Of a stretch of DNA of 64,000 bases, positions 34,710 through 43,917 are shown one piece after another (within the stretch, counting starts at the first letter, position 1; each line of letters starts with the position of its first letter). Source of the DNA: Bacillus sp. BP-3 (GTDB taxonomy: Bacteria; Bacillota; Bacilli; Bacillales; Bacillaceae_G); assembly GCF_028401955.1 (NCBI RefSeq), contig NZ_JAQOTJ010000005.1, positions 34,204 through 98,203 of the forward strand. Direction: 5' to 3'. The position numbers and the translations under genes were made by a program. The notes beneath the pieces were generated by a model. It did no database searches. It worked only from the letters and a program-made list of their open reading frames with translations, and was not told the origin of the DNA.

Positions 34710-35581
34710 ATTCTCTCTCCTACTTTCCCTTTTTCATAATTATAGAAACCTTTTCCTGTTTTCCTTCCAAGATGTCCTGCCTCTACAAGTTTCACAAGCG
34801 TTTGCGGAGCGCGGAATCTATCACCAAACGCTTCACTTAAACCTTGACTTGCAAATAACATCGTATCTAACCCAACATAATCCGCTAACTCAAATGGCCC
34901 CATCGGATAATTCAGGCCTAATTTAATCGCTTTATCAATTTCTTCTTTACTGCCTATCCCTTCTTCATACATACGCATGCACTCTAACAAATGCACCGCA
35001 ATCGCTCTCGAAGTGACAAACCCTTGCATATCTTTCACAACAACAGTTTCTTTGCCAATCTCTTCTGCTAACTCTTTCACCGCTTGTATCGTCGTTTCTG
35101 TTGTATCAACTCCTCTCACAATTTCAATCAGTTTCATCACAGGTGCTGGATTAAACCAATGCATTCCTAACACCTTTTCTGTGCGATTTGTCGCACTTGC
35201 AATCGCCGTCACACTTAATTCAGATGTATTTGTCGCAAGAATAGTCGACTCGGAAGCATAGCTATCTAGCTGTTTAAAAATCTCTTTTTTTAACTGTAAA
35301 TTTTCTGGAGCAGCTTCAATAATAAGCTCTACATCTTTACATGCTTCTTCTAGTGTTATAGTAGACACAATATTCGCAAGAACTTGCTCTTTCTCTTCTT
35401 CACTCATCCGCCCAGCTTTCACGAAACGTGCTAGGCTTGTTGTAATCCCCTTGTATGCTTTTTGTATACTTTCTTCTGACACATCATACATTTTCACGCA
35501 TTTTCCGCCCATCGCTAATGACTGAACAATACCACTTCCCATAATCCCAGCACCGATCACCGCAATATTTTGAATCATCAT
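34706..35581 (-). CDS. 3-hydroxyacyl-CoA (3-hydroxybutyryl-CoA) dehydrogenase
   Basis: 291 aa, single-domain form. The NAD site is IAVIGAGIMGSGIVQSLA; the catalytic His and Glu are in GMHWFNPAPVMKLIEIV; the C-terminal helical domain has NYPMGPFELADYVGLDT. It oxidises 3-hydroxyacyl-CoA with NAD+. GGAGAGGG precedes a double ATG at 35581. It lies 15 bp after the acyl-CoA dehydrogenase gene. Confidence 0.93.
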   Translation of the reverse strand: MMIQNIAVIGAGIMGSGIVQSLAMGGKCVKMYDVSEESIQKAYKGITTSLARFVKAGRMSEEEKEQVLANIVSTITLEEACKDVELIIEAAPENLQLKKEIFKQLDSYASESTILATNTSELSVTAIASATNRTEKVLGMHWFNPAPVMKLIEIVRGVDTTETTIQAVKELAEEIGKETVVVKDMQGFVTSRAIAVHLLECMRMYEEGIGSKEEIDKAIKLGLNYPMGPFELADYVGLDTMLFASQGLSEAFGDRFRAPQTLVKLVEAGHLGRKTGKGFYNYEKGKVGERI

Positions 35582-35596
35582 TTCCCTCTCCTTTCA

Positions 35597-36742
35597 TTAC
35601 AACCCCATACTTTTTGCAATAATATTTTTCATAATTTCATTTGTCCCCGCATAAATGGCGCTTACGGGAATATCTCTGTATCTCCTTGCAATCTCGTATT
35701 CTTCCATATAGCCATATCCGCCGTGTAGCTGCATACTTTCTGCTGCTACTTTCTTCGCAAGGTCTGTTACCCACCACTTGGCCATCGACACTTTCGTTAC
35801 AATGTTTTCTCTTTGCATATGTGCTGCAATACATTCATTCACAAACGTGCGGCCAATTTCAATTTCTGTATACATTTCAGCAAGCCTGAATTGGACAGTT
35901 TGAAAATCACTAATACTTTTCCCGAATGCCTTTCGTTCTTTTACATAGTCCTTTGTTAAACGAAGCATTACTTCAGCCGCTGTTATGGCCGCAATTGCGA
36001 CAATGAGGCGTTCTTGCTGTAATTTGTTCATTAAATAATAGAAACCCTTTCCTTCTCCCCCTAACAAATTAGAAGCAGGAACTTTCACATCTTCAAAAAT
36101 AAGTTCCGCTGTATCTTGACTATACAATCCAACCTTTTCTAGTTTTCTCCCTCTCTTGAATCCTTCCATTCCTCTTTCTAAAACGAGTAAACTAATCCCT
36201 TTATGCGCCGGCTTTACAGTTGTATCTGTCTTGCAAACAACAACGACTAAATCTGCATGAATCCCGTTTGTAATGAATGTTTTTTCACCATTCACAACAT
36301 AATGATCTCCTTCTTTTCGCGCCGTTGTACGGATAGCTGCTAAATCAGAGCCTGCTCCCGGCTCTGTCATCGCAATGGCAGTAATATATTCTCCGCTCAC
36401 ACACTTTGGAAGCCATCGTTTCTTTTGCTCTTCTGTTCCATATGCCGTCAAATACGGAACGACAATATCATTATGTAAACCAATTCCCACTAAACTAGAA
36501 CCAACCTTTTCTAGTTCTTCATTAATTACTACAGAGTATCCGAAATCAGCTTCAGCTCCGCCGTACTTCTCTTCTACCACCGGACAAAGAAAACCGTTCT
36601 CCCCCACCTTTCTCCAGAAAGACCGCGGAATGATACCGTCTTTCTCCCACCGGTTATAGTGCGGATACGCTTCCTTTTCTAAAAATTTTCGGAAGGCATC
36701 ACGGAAAATGTGATGCTCCTCCTCTAAATAGGCATGCTTCAT
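35597..36742 (-). CDS. Acyl-CoA dehydrogenase
   Basis: 381 aa, full length. FAD/substrate motifs AIAMTEPGAGSDLAAIRTTA and the C-terminal LHGGYGYMEEYEIARRYRD with IYAGTNEIMKNIIA are seen, including the Glu-like catalytic region of the family. It introduces the trans-2 double bond in acyl-CoA. The ATG overlaps the end of the ligase gene. No enoyl-CoA hydratase gene is in the operon, so that step must be encoded elsewhere. Confidence 0.93.
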   Translation of the reverse strand: MKHAYLEEEHHIFRDAFRKFLEKEAYPHYNRWEKDGIIPRSFWRKVGENGFLCPVVEEKYGGAEADFGYSVVINEELEKVGSSLVGIGLHNDIVVPYLTAYGTEEQKKRWLPKCVSGEYITAIAMTEPGAGSDLAAIRTTARKEGDHYVVNGEKTFITNGIHADLVVVVCKTDTTVKPAHKGISLLVLERGMEGFKRGRKLEKVGLYSQDTAELIFEDVKVPASNLLGGEGKGFYYLMNKLQQERLIVAIAAITAAEVMLRLTKDYVKERKAFGKSISDFQTVQFRLAEMYTEIEIGRTFVNECIAAHMQRENIVTKVSMAKWWVTDLAKKVAAESMQLHGGYGYMEEYEIARRYRDIPVSAIYAGTNEIMKNIIAKSMGL

Positions 36743-38301
36743 CGTATTTTTTTCACCTCTGTCCCTTGATTACGTAAAATAAACTTTTGAATTTTCCCGC
36801 TCGCATTTCTCGGCAGCTGCTCCGTAAATACATACCGGCGCGGGCGTTTATAATCAGCTAGTTTATCGCTTTGTTTACAATATTCATCCAACATTTCTTC
36901 TGTGAGCGACCCATCCTTCGAAACAACGTACGCAACAACGCGTTGCCCCCACAGGTCATCCTTCTCCCCCAATACCGCAACATCTAACACACCTTCATGC
37001 GTGTACAAAAAGTCCTCTACCTCGCGCGGATAAATATTTTCTCCGCCGCTCACGACCATATCATCAACACGATCGGCCACGTATAAATACCCATCTCTAT
37101 CTACATAGCCTAAATCTCCAGAGTGGTACCAACCTTTATATAAAGCCTTTTCCGTCGCTTCTTGCTTGTTGTGATAACCCGCCATCACACATGGACCTCT
37201 CATAATGATTTCTCCAATTTCATATGGAGGTAACACATCATCCGGCTCAGATGGTCCATCATCGTTTGGGCGAACAACGCGAATTTCATGATTATATCCA
37301 GCCTTTCCTGCCGATCCAACTTTTGAAAGCTGCTCATGCTCCCGTAAAAATGTAACGGCCGGTCCCATCTCTGTCATGCCATAAGCTTGTACTAACGAAA
37401 CGTTCAACTTCTCATCGCAAGCTTTTACAAGCGCAGGTGCCATCGAAGCCGCTCCGTATAAGCCGTATTGAAGCGATGATAAATCATACTGTGATAAATC
37501 TTCCTGCAGCAGCATATTCCACATTGTCGGTGCAGCAAACATAACCGTCACCTTTTCATTTTGAATCGTCTCCAAGACAAGCTTTGCATCAAAATGATGA
37601 AGAATGATATTTGTCGCACCACTATGCACTCTCGGAATAAAACAACAATGAAGCTCTGCACAGTGAAACATCGGCGCTGTTACAAGGCCGCGGCTATTTT
37701 CCGTGTAATGTAAATAAGCAACGCCCATCAAACTTTGATCAATGATCTCCCTATGGCGATGAAGCACACCTTTTGGCTGCCCTGTCGTTCCACTCGTATA
37801 CATAATGGAACAAATGTCATCTTCATTGACTTCTACTTTTTCAAAATGCGGCGTAGCATTTGCTACTTTTTCTTCATAAGAAACAGAAAATGATGGTTCA
37901 TTTTGATTGATGTACCAAAACTGAATGTGAGGAAATTGTGTATGAATGCTTTGTACTTGAGAGGATATTTGCTGTTCAAAAAGTACGATTTTAGGAGAAG
38001 CATCTTCTAATATATAGGTAAGTTCTTGTGGTTTTAATCGAAAATTGATGGGATTAAATATAGCTCCTATTTTGGCACAAGCAAAACACGTCGTCGCTAG
38101 CGCGCTACCATTAAAAAGAAATGTCGAAACGCAATCACCCTTTCGAATCCCGCTTTGTTGAAGTGCATGGGCAAGTTTGTTTACCTGCTCGTTCCATTCT
38201 GCATACGTCCAACGAATCTGTTTTTCAGGCTCAATAATCGCTTCCTTATTCGGATAACTTCCAGTCGTTAATTCTAGTAGTCCCCCAATGGTCATATACA
38301 C
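36739..38301 (-). CDS. AMP-forming acyl-CoA synthetase (fatty acid-CoA ligase)
   Basis: 520 aa ANL superfamily enzyme. The P-loop-like motif is IMYTSGTTGQPKGVLHRH, the A5 region YGMTEMGPA, the hinge DLGYVDRDGYLYVADRVDDM, and the C-terminal Lys in RNASGKIQKFILR. It activates fatty acids to acyl-CoA, feeding the three enzymes downstream. The start is GTG 38301 with AGGGGG 8 nt upstream; ATG 38295 is a weaker alternative. Confidence 0.92.
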   Translation of the reverse strand: MYMTIGGLLELTTGSYPNKEAIIEPEKQIRWTYAEWNEQVNKLAHALQQSGIRKGDCVSTFLFNGSALATTCFACAKIGAIFNPINFRLKPQELTYILEDASPKIVLFEQQISSQVQSIHTQFPHIQFWYINQNEPSFSVSYEEKVANATPHFEKVEVNEDDICSIMYTSGTTGQPKGVLHRHREIIDQSLMGVAYLHYTENSRGLVTAPMFHCAELHCCFIPRVHSGATNIILHHFDAKLVLETIQNEKVTVMFAAPTMWNMLLQEDLSQYDLSSLQYGLYGAASMAPALVKACDEKLNVSLVQAYGMTEMGPAVTFLREHEQLSKVGSAGKAGYNHEIRVVRPNDDGPSEPDDVLPPYEIGEIIMRGPCVMAGYHNKQEATEKALYKGWYHSGDLGYVDRDGYLYVADRVDDMVVSGGENIYPREVEDFLYTHEGVLDVAVLGEKDDLWGQRVVAYVVSKDGSLTEEMLDEYCKQSDKLADYKRPRRYVFTEQLPRNASGKIQKFILRNQGTEVKKIR

Positions 38302-38454
38302 GATATCTTCCCCCTTATTTATTAAAACGCTTTCATTTTTTTTGCTATCTTCCTATTAAAAACAAGATAACTTGGGGATTATTATAACAATTTTCAGAAC
38401 ACTTTACGGGTGAATCTTTCGACAAATAGAGACAACTACGATTCGCTTTAACGA

Positions 38455-38500
38455 AAAAAGAGCTTGTTTTAACCAAAATTCATTAAAACAAACTCTGAAC
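38455..38500 (-). terminator. Terminator of the EamA gene at 38521
   Basis: TTGTTTTAA with its complement TTAAAACAA, extended by GAG/CTC, forms the stem. On the minus strand TTTTTT follows. It lies 20 bp past the stop codon. Confidence 0.78.
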
Positions 38501-38520
38501 ATATTTTACATATATACAGT

Positions 38521-39393
38521 TTAAGCTTTTGCTAATTGTCGCTCTTTTTTCGGAGAATAACTCATTCCTGCAAATACGAGAAAAATGCCAAGAAGTTGAT
38601 ACAAATCAGGGCGGTAATGCAAAATCGTAACATCTAGTAAAATTGCGACAATCGGATCCACAAAGACCAAAATCGCAATTGTTTGAGCCTTTAATTCTCT
38701 TAAACTACTAAAGAACAAATAAAACACAAATCCGGTATGAATAAATCCTGTCACAAGGATATAAAACCAATTTTCAGCAGTAAGATGCATAAATTTTGAC
38801 CAATCCACAAATGGAATCAATATGATAACACCGAGGCTCGTTTGAATCACGGTTGTTAACAACGGGCTAAGTAGTTGAATTCCCTTTCCTGTGATGGAAG
38901 TAAGCGCATAGAAAAATGCTGCAGCAAATGCCCATAGTACACCTGTGGATAAAAATTCAGAAACGGTTGTATGTTGATGAATCCCTCCAACTAACAATGT
39001 ACCGACGAAGCAAACAAAGAAAAAGAACAATCCTGTTCCAGTTATTTTTTCTTTAAAGATCACAGAACCTAAAAGAAGCACAATCACAGGTGCTAAATGA
39101 TAAATCGATATCGCGACAGTAATGGGCATAACTTCAATAGAACGAAAGAAGAAGACCCAGTTTATAATAAGAAACAATCCACATAGTAAGGCAAGTCCGT
39201 ACTCGCGGCGTGGCGTAAAGTTTTCCTGTTTCATTGTGAATGTGTGAAAAAACCATATTCCCCCTAACAAAACGCTTGCACAGAGACATCGTACAAATAC
39301 CAATTCAATCGATGGGAGACCTGTTTTAATTGAAAATAGACCGATAGAACCAAAGATAGCCATAGAAGCGACAAATTTTAATTTCGCATACAT
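38521..39393 (-). CDS. EamA/DMT family transporter
   Basis: 290 aa with ten predicted helices in two EamA halves; the second starts near VLWAFAAAFFYALTSITGKG. The C-terminus is short and basic (SPKKERQLAKA). AGGGGGAG precedes the ATG at 39393. A TrmB-type regulator gene lies 60 bp upstream on the same strand, and an inverted repeat between them (39410-39430) resembles the one before the regulator. Substrate unknown. Confidence 0.87.
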   Translation of the reverse strand: MYAKLKFVASMAIFGSIGLFSIKTGLPSIELVFVRCLCASVLLGGIWFFHTFTMKQENFTPRREYGLALLCGLFLIINWVFFFRSIEVMPITVAISIYHLAPVIVLLLGSVIFKEKITGTGLFFFFVCFVGTLLVGGIHQHTTVSEFLSTGVLWAFAAAFFYALTSITGKGIQLLSPLLTTVIQTSLGVIILIPFVDWSKFMHLTAENWFYILVTGFIHTGFVFYLFFSSLRELKAQTIAILVFVDPIVAILLDVTILHYRPDLYQLLGIFLVFAGMSYSPKKERQLAKA

Positions 39394-39409
39394 GTAACTC
39401 CCCCTAAAG

Positions 39410-39430
39410 TAGTCATAGTTATAACGACTA
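39410..39430. promoter_or_regulatory. Inverted repeat before EamA gene, possible TrmB operator
   Basis: TAGTC and GACTA arms flank an ATAGTTATAAC core (21 bp in total). It shares TAGT and AGTTAT elements with the larger repeat at 40278-40303 in front of the regulator gene. Confidence 0.5.
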
Positions 39431-39453
39431 TTGTTTTGTGCGAAAAAACAGCT

Positions 39454-40266
39454 CTATATGAAGCTGTTTTTTCCTGTCATAACATGAATTAAATCTTCCC
39501 TTTTCTTCCATAGCTCATCTAACTTTTCAGGACCGAATGCAGTTGTAATTTCTTCTACCATAATGTCATGGCGGATGTATTCGGTAGCAATTAGAACGAG
39601 TGCAGGATCAGTTGACTTCACAGCCCACTCTGAACCTCTATCGCTAAACTTAGCAATTAACGCTTCTTCTTCATCTCGAACGAGAATCGTCAAATACCCG
39701 CCCATCCGTTTACTAACAATGTCCGGTGCCATATAGTTATGATGATACGTGTTTCCTAGCGTTTTATCTTCAGCTCCAAATAAAACTGTAAAAATAGGGA
39801 TTGATCCTTCTTTCTTACGAACAGCTTTTTCAATGTCCTTCACAATAGGAGACCAAATTGATAACCAAAGTTCTTTGTTTGCCTCTCGAATCATTGAAAG
39901 CATTTCTTGAACAATATGTTCATACTGAACAATTCTCGTTACAACATCTATCTTTTGATCACTTTCTAACGTGGTAAGAGACGATTCTAGCACCTCTAAT
40001 GATGCATCCATCTCTTCTTTCAGACGAGCAAGCAACAACTTCGGCTCAACAGGTTTATAGACAATTGGATCAGAAGGCACCGTTTGAATCGCTCCTTTAT
40101 CAAGCAATTTTCCTAATACCTCATAAATCATAGAACGAGGAACACCGGAACGCTTACTTAATTCATAACCAGTGATGGCAGGTGATTTCAATAAACCGAT
40201 GTAAGCCTTACACTCGTATTTTGAAAATCCATGTTTTTGCAATTCGGCAATTGCTTTCTCTTCCAT
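39454..40266 (-). CDS. TrmB family transcriptional regulator
   Basis: 270 aa. The N-terminal winged HTH LQKHGFSKYECKAYIGLLKS, then SKRSGVPRSMIYEVLGKLLD, is the TrmB signature. A coiled coil around residues 80-110 and a C-terminal PLD-like effector domain (LWLSIWSPIV) follow. Such proteins often sense sugars or metabolites. AGGAGG precedes the ATG at 40266. It probably controls itself and the EamA exporter. Confidence 0.87.
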   Translation of the reverse strand: MEEKAIAELQKHGFSKYECKAYIGLLKSPAITGYELSKRSGVPRSMIYEVLGKLLDKGAIQTVPSDPIVYKPVEPKLLLARLKEEMDASLEVLESSLTTLESDQKIDVVTRIVQYEHIVQEMLSMIREANKELWLSIWSPIVKDIEKAVRKKEGSIPIFTVLFGAEDKTLGNTYHHNYMAPDIVSKRMGGYLTILVRDEEEALIAKFSDRGSEWAVKSTDPALVLIATEYIRHDIMVEEITTAFGPEKLDELWKKREDLIHVMTGKNSFI

Positions 40267-40277
40267 AAGCCCTCCTA

Positions 40278-40303
40278 ATAGTAGTTATTGTATTAACTAC
40301 TAT
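40278..40303. promoter_or_regulatory. Perfect inverted repeat before the TrmB gene, likely autoregulatory operator
   Basis: ATAGTAGTTA (40278-40287) and TAACTACTAT (40294-40303) are perfect 10-bp arms around TTGTAT. It lies 12-37 bp upstream of the regulator start codon, close to or overlapping the ribosome binding site and promoter. Confidence 0.6.
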
Positions 40304-40351
40304 AAAACATCAGAAATAAAATGTCTATATTTTCAGACTCTTTAAACACAA

Positions 40352-40383
40352 AAAAGTATCAGTCAGCATAGACCGATACTTTT
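40352..40383 (-). terminator. Terminator of the ABC permease pair
   Basis: AAAAGTATC...GATACTTTT with an inner GTC/GAC forms a stem that overlaps the stop codon of the gene at 40382. T-rich on the minus strand. Confidence 0.8.
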
Positions 40384-41428
40384 ATTCATACGAACTATCT
40401 TTTCCTTTGTACAATGGCTTCGTATTCGCAAATCGAAATTTATCCACAGGCATCACTGTTTTCTTTTCTTCAACTGCTGAATCTTGTTTTTTCTTTGGAA
40501 TAGGCATAAACCTTGTATCGAGTCGTTCCTTTATTCCTTGAACCATAAGATTTAAAACAAAAATCGATATTGTAAAAGCTACTAACGGCGCCAATATAAT
40601 CCACGGTGCTGTTAATAATTCATTTTTGTTCAATCCGATTAACCCCGACCACTCATTTGTAAGGGAAAACGCAGTAGGTGGACCTCCGGAAGGATCCTTT
40701 ACCATTTTTCTTCCACCAATTAATACTTTAAAAAAGCCCATATGTATGAGTAGCGTAAATAATTGAACAGCCTGTTGCAGGAACAAAATCACAAGAATCT
40801 CTTTCAAAAAGAGCCAAATATGCTTTCGAAACAAATAAAATTTTCGAGCACCAAGCACAATGGCGCTTGTAATATATTCTTTTTTCATAAAAAGATTAAT
40901 CTCTTGGCTAATGTAAAGAATGAGATTTGGCAATGTGACGATGCAAAGAATGAGAAATTGCTTAATAACAATAGATTCCTGAAAGCCCGTATGCTCACTT
41001 TGGATCATTAGCGGCATCATGAACAAATTAACTAAAACAACTGTCGGAACATAGAAATACACCTTACATACTTTTTCAATAAACTTTTGTAATGAATCGG
41101 GTGTATATGCTAATAAACTCCCCAATAAAGTTCCTACTAATAGTTGAATAAAACAAATTCCAAACACAAATAAGATCGTAAACTTTGCGCCAATAATAAG
41201 TTTAAAGAATAAGTTATACCCACTTCGATCCGATCCGAAAGGAGGCATCACCAAAGGATTAAACGGTGCACTTTGTGAAACATTACCGTCAGCATCTTTG
41301 ATTAACACCTGCGTCTGAGAATACAAATCTTTTCCGTACCATGTGAATAAAAAACTAGCTAACACAAGTCCGCCGAAAAAAGAAAGGCCAATCCAAAAAC
41401 GTTTAGAATGGAACATGCTATTTTTCAT
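40382..41428 (-). CDS. ABC transporter permease, oligopeptide/dipeptide (OppC/DppC) type
   Basis: About 348 aa. An N-terminal helix lies at about residues 10-30, then an extracytoplasmic loop, then about five more helices. The cytoplasmic loop YITSAIVLGARKFYLFRKHI fits the EAA-loop position, though the usual EAAxxxG is diverged. ATG 41428 is preferred because AGGAGG lies 8 nt upstream (TTG 41434 is the other candidate). It overlaps the partner permease gene at 41418. No ATPase or binding-protein gene is next to it. Confidence 0.8.
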   Translation of the reverse strand: MKNSMFHSKRFWIGLSFFGGLVLASFLFTWYGKDLYSQTQVLIKDADGNVSQSAPFNPLVMPPFGSDRSGYNLFFKLIIGAKFTILFVFGICFIQLLVGTLLGSLLAYTPDSLQKFIEKVCKVYFYVPTVVLVNLFMMPLMIQSEHTGFQESIVIKQFLILCIVTLPNLILYISQEINLFMKKEYITSAIVLGARKFYLFRKHIWLFLKEILVILFLQQAVQLFTLLIHMGFFKVLIGGRKMVKDPSGGPPTAFSLTNEWSGLIGLNKNELLTAPWIILAPLVAFTISIFVLNLMVQGIKERLDTRFMPIPKKKQDSAVEEKKTVMPVDKFRFANTKPLYKGKDSSYE

Positions 41429-42272
41429 TTGCAAGTCCTCCTGTCGTACGCTTCACTTGAAAATGAGCAATCGTAAACACAATGTAAAATGGAATAAATA
41501 ATAAAAGGATCCATTGTGCTATCGTTACAGGATTTAAAACAAATGGCTTTAAAATAAATGACATGTATCCATTAATATTGAAAGCAGCCTCCACTAGCAG
41601 TAGACTTGAAATCATAACTAGAAAAGTAGATTGTAAATGATTAAATAAATGATAAATTACATTTCGAAACAAATGAACAAATACAATATATTTTCTACTT
41701 AACCCCTTTGCACGGGCAAATTCTACATATGGCTTATTCTGTTCATCCAATAAAAACAAAACCATAATCCGAAAGAAGTGAAGAGCAGGCACAAGACTCA
41801 TTGTCACAATCGGTAAGAAATAAGCTTGTTTACTGCCGAACGCGTAAATATTTACGAAATTGATTCCCGTTTGTTTATATACCCAAACAAAAAATATTTG
41901 CAGCATAAAAATTAATAGCAAATCAGGAATAGATTCGATCAGCACTAAACATCGCTCAATTGCTTTTTTCACTTTCAAAGATGACAGTACATAACCAAAA
42001 GATAGACACGTAGCAATTAAAACTGTTAAACATGTAGATGCTAATAGAATAATACCTGAATACATATACGGTTCCCAAATTATATCCCAAAACGCAACTT
42101 GGCGCATAGCCATAGGATTTCCAGCATCTCCATGGGTAAATATCTGTTGTAAAAACGTAGTAAAACTAAGAGGATTGTTCCCTAAAAAAACAAATGGCAC
42201 ATAACTAATAACCATAATAACGACAATGCAAATGCAAAATTCTATACATTTCTCAATGAAAAACCCCTTCAT
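41418..42272 (-). CDS. ABC transporter permease, oligopeptide/dipeptide (OppB/DppB) type
   Basis: 284 aa, six predicted helices. The EAA-like loop FARAKGLSRKYIVFVHLFRN is clearly of the OppB type, and PALHFFRIMVLFLLDEQNKP precedes it. GAGGAG precedes the ATG at 42272. It forms a heteromeric channel with the product of 40382. The loop before the motif is shortened relative to classical OppB. Substrate unknown; peptides or nickel are options in this family. Confidence 0.82.
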   Translation of the reverse strand: MKGFFIEKCIEFCICIVVIMVISYVPFVFLGNNPLSFTTFLQQIFTHGDAGNPMAMRQVAFWDIIWEPYMYSGIILLASTCLTVLIATCLSFGYVLSSLKVKKAIERCLVLIESIPDLLLIFMLQIFFVWVYKQTGINFVNIYAFGSKQAYFLPIVTMSLVPALHFFRIMVLFLLDEQNKPYVEFARAKGLSRKYIVFVHLFRNVIYHLFNHLQSTFLVMISSLLLVEAAFNINGYMSFILKPFVLNPVTIAQWILLLFIPFYIVFTIAHFQVKRTTGGLANEK

Positions 42273-42323
42273 TTTGAATCTCCTCGCATCGTGATTTATT
42301 ACATCAAATAAGACAACCCTTCG

Positions 42324-43187
42324 TTACACTTCGCTCGTCACTTCTATTTCTTTTCGTTCTAACTTTTCTACCATATGCCCCTCTTCATCCCACTTCACCG
42401 CACAGTAATAGGCATCATGATAGAACGTAAACCACGCATTCTGCTCTATACCGTACTTCATCCACTTTTGTTTATTTTCAATAGACGTCATCGGATAATC
42501 ATCATACGCCATAACCCACAGTACATTTTGGTGCGCATGCGTTGGTAGTAAATCTGCTAAATGAAGGAATGTTTCATTTTTACTTTGCGCAACAACAACG
42601 GCATGTCCATCACTATGACCGCCTGTATGAACCATTCGGATTTCATCTGTAATGCGTACTTCTTCTGTAAATGTTTGGACTTGATGCACAATTGGCTCCC
42701 AATTTTCTTTCCAATATGTATTGCATGAGCGGATATTCGGATTTCTCATTTCATCCCATTCTGTTTGTGATACATATATTTTTGCATTCGGAAACGTCGG
42801 AACCAGCTTTTCACCTTCCCATTTCGTTAAACCAGAGGCATGATCAAAATGAAGATGCGTCATTAATACATACTGAATATCTTCCGCTTTTAATCCGAGC
42901 TGAGCAAGCGATTGCTCAACAGATGACTCTTCTGTTACTCCTTGATTTCGCTTCATCTTCTCATTCATTTTGTTGTTGCCTATCCCTGAATCGATAAGCA
43001 TATTTCCATCTTTCGTTTGCAGCAGCAATGGATCTGTTCGTAGATAAATTTGGTTTTTATCATTATGACTATATTTGCGTGACCAAAGCGCTTTCGGTAC
43101 AACGCCAAACATTGCACCGCCGTCTAAATGTGTATTTCCTCCTCGCAGCCAGGTTACTTGTATATCACCAATTTTCAAATATTCCAT
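42324..43187 (-). CDS. ytnP: Metallo-beta-lactamase fold lactonase, YtnP-like
   Basis: 287 aa. The zinc motif is HLHFDHASG (HxHxDH), with further ligands in GGHSDGH and ADLLPTHAH. The start, [20 protein letters not shown], and [17 protein letters not shown] match B. subtilis YtnP closely as I remember it. YtnP is a lactone hydrolase that can quench acyl-homoserine-lactone-type signals. Cytoplasmic. GGGGG precedes the ATG. It diverges from the nucleotidyltransferase gene at 43285. Confidence 0.9.
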   Translation of the reverse strand: MEYLKIGDIQVTWLRGGNTHLDGGAMFGVVPKALWSRKYSHNDKNQIYLRTDPLLLQTKDGNMLIDSGIGNNKMNEKMKRNQGVTEESSVEQSLAQLGLKAEDIQYVLMTHLHFDHASGLTKWEGEKLVPTFPNAKIYVSQTEWDEMRNPNIRSCNTYWKENWEPIVHQVQTFTEEVRITDEIRMVHTGGHSDGHAVVVAQSKNETFLHLADLLPTHAHQNVLWVMAYDDYPMTSIENKQKWMKYGIEQNAWFTFYHDAYYCAVKWDEEGHMVEKLERKEIEVTSEV

Positions 43188-43284
43188 TTTCTGTATCCCC
43201 CTTTTCTTTTATGTTATCATATAATTCAGAAAAATAATAAATTATCCAATAGAAGCAGCTCTTACAACATATAAAAGGAGAAAT

Positions 43285-43857
43285 ATGATGAAGCTAACAA
43301 ACGAACAAGACATTATCCGATTAGTAAAAGAAGATACATGGATGATGGATATATTACAAACTGCTAAACAATTACAGTTACCCGATTGGTGGGTATGCGC
43401 TGGATTTGTCCGTTCAAAAATATGGGACACTCTGCACGGATTTGAAGAAAGAACACCCCTTCCAGATGTTGATGTTGTTTATTTTGATGCTGAAAATATT
43501 GATGAATCCGCAGAAAAGAAATACGAACAACAACTACTGAATATGTTTCCAAATGTACCTTGGTCTGTAAAAAACGAAGCAAGAATGCACATCATTAGCA
43601 ACATGCCACCCTTTTCTTCTTCAGTAGATGCTATATCAAAATTTCCAGAAACAGCAACGGCACTAGGTTTGAAATTAAATGAACAGGATGAAATTGTACT
43701 TGCTGCTCCTTGGGGCGTGCAAGACGTCATTAACTTAGAACTAAGGCCGACTCCTTATTATGAGGAAATGAAAGAATATGCAAATATTTATGTAGAACGT
43801 GTACAGAAAAAGAAGTGGGAGGAGAAATGGCGTAAGGTGAAGGTTTTTTTCCTCTAA
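43285..43857 (+). CDS. Nucleotidyltransferase family protein (DUF925 type)
   Basis: 190 aa. The motif WWVCAGFVRSKIWDTLHG followed by PLPDVDVVYFD corresponds to the G-S and DxD elements of minimal nucleotidyltransferases in the DUF925 family. AGGAG lies before a double ATG at 43285. The substrate is unknown; some relatives act on tRNA or small molecules. Confidence 0.8.
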   Translation: MMKLTNEQDIIRLVKEDTWMMDILQTAKQLQLPDWWVCAGFVRSKIWDTLHGFEERTPLPDVDVVYFDAENIDESAEKKYEQQLLNMFPNVPWSVKNEARMHIISNMPPFSSSVDAISKFPETATALGLKLNEQDEIVLAAPWGVQDVINLELRPTPYYEEMKEYANIYVERVQKKKWEEKWRKVKVFFL

Positions 43858-43879
43858 ATTTTATATAGAAACATGAAGA

Positions 43880-43906
43880 ACGCTATTCTTTCAAAAAGAA
43901 TAGCGT
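43880..43906. terminator. Bidirectional terminator between convergent genes
   Basis: ACGCTATTCTTT (43880-43891) pairs with AAAGAATAGCGT (43895-43906) around a 3-nt loop. It serves the nucleotidyltransferase gene (plus) and the SDR gene (minus). Confidence 0.85.
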
Positions 43907-43917
43907 CTTTCATTCTA

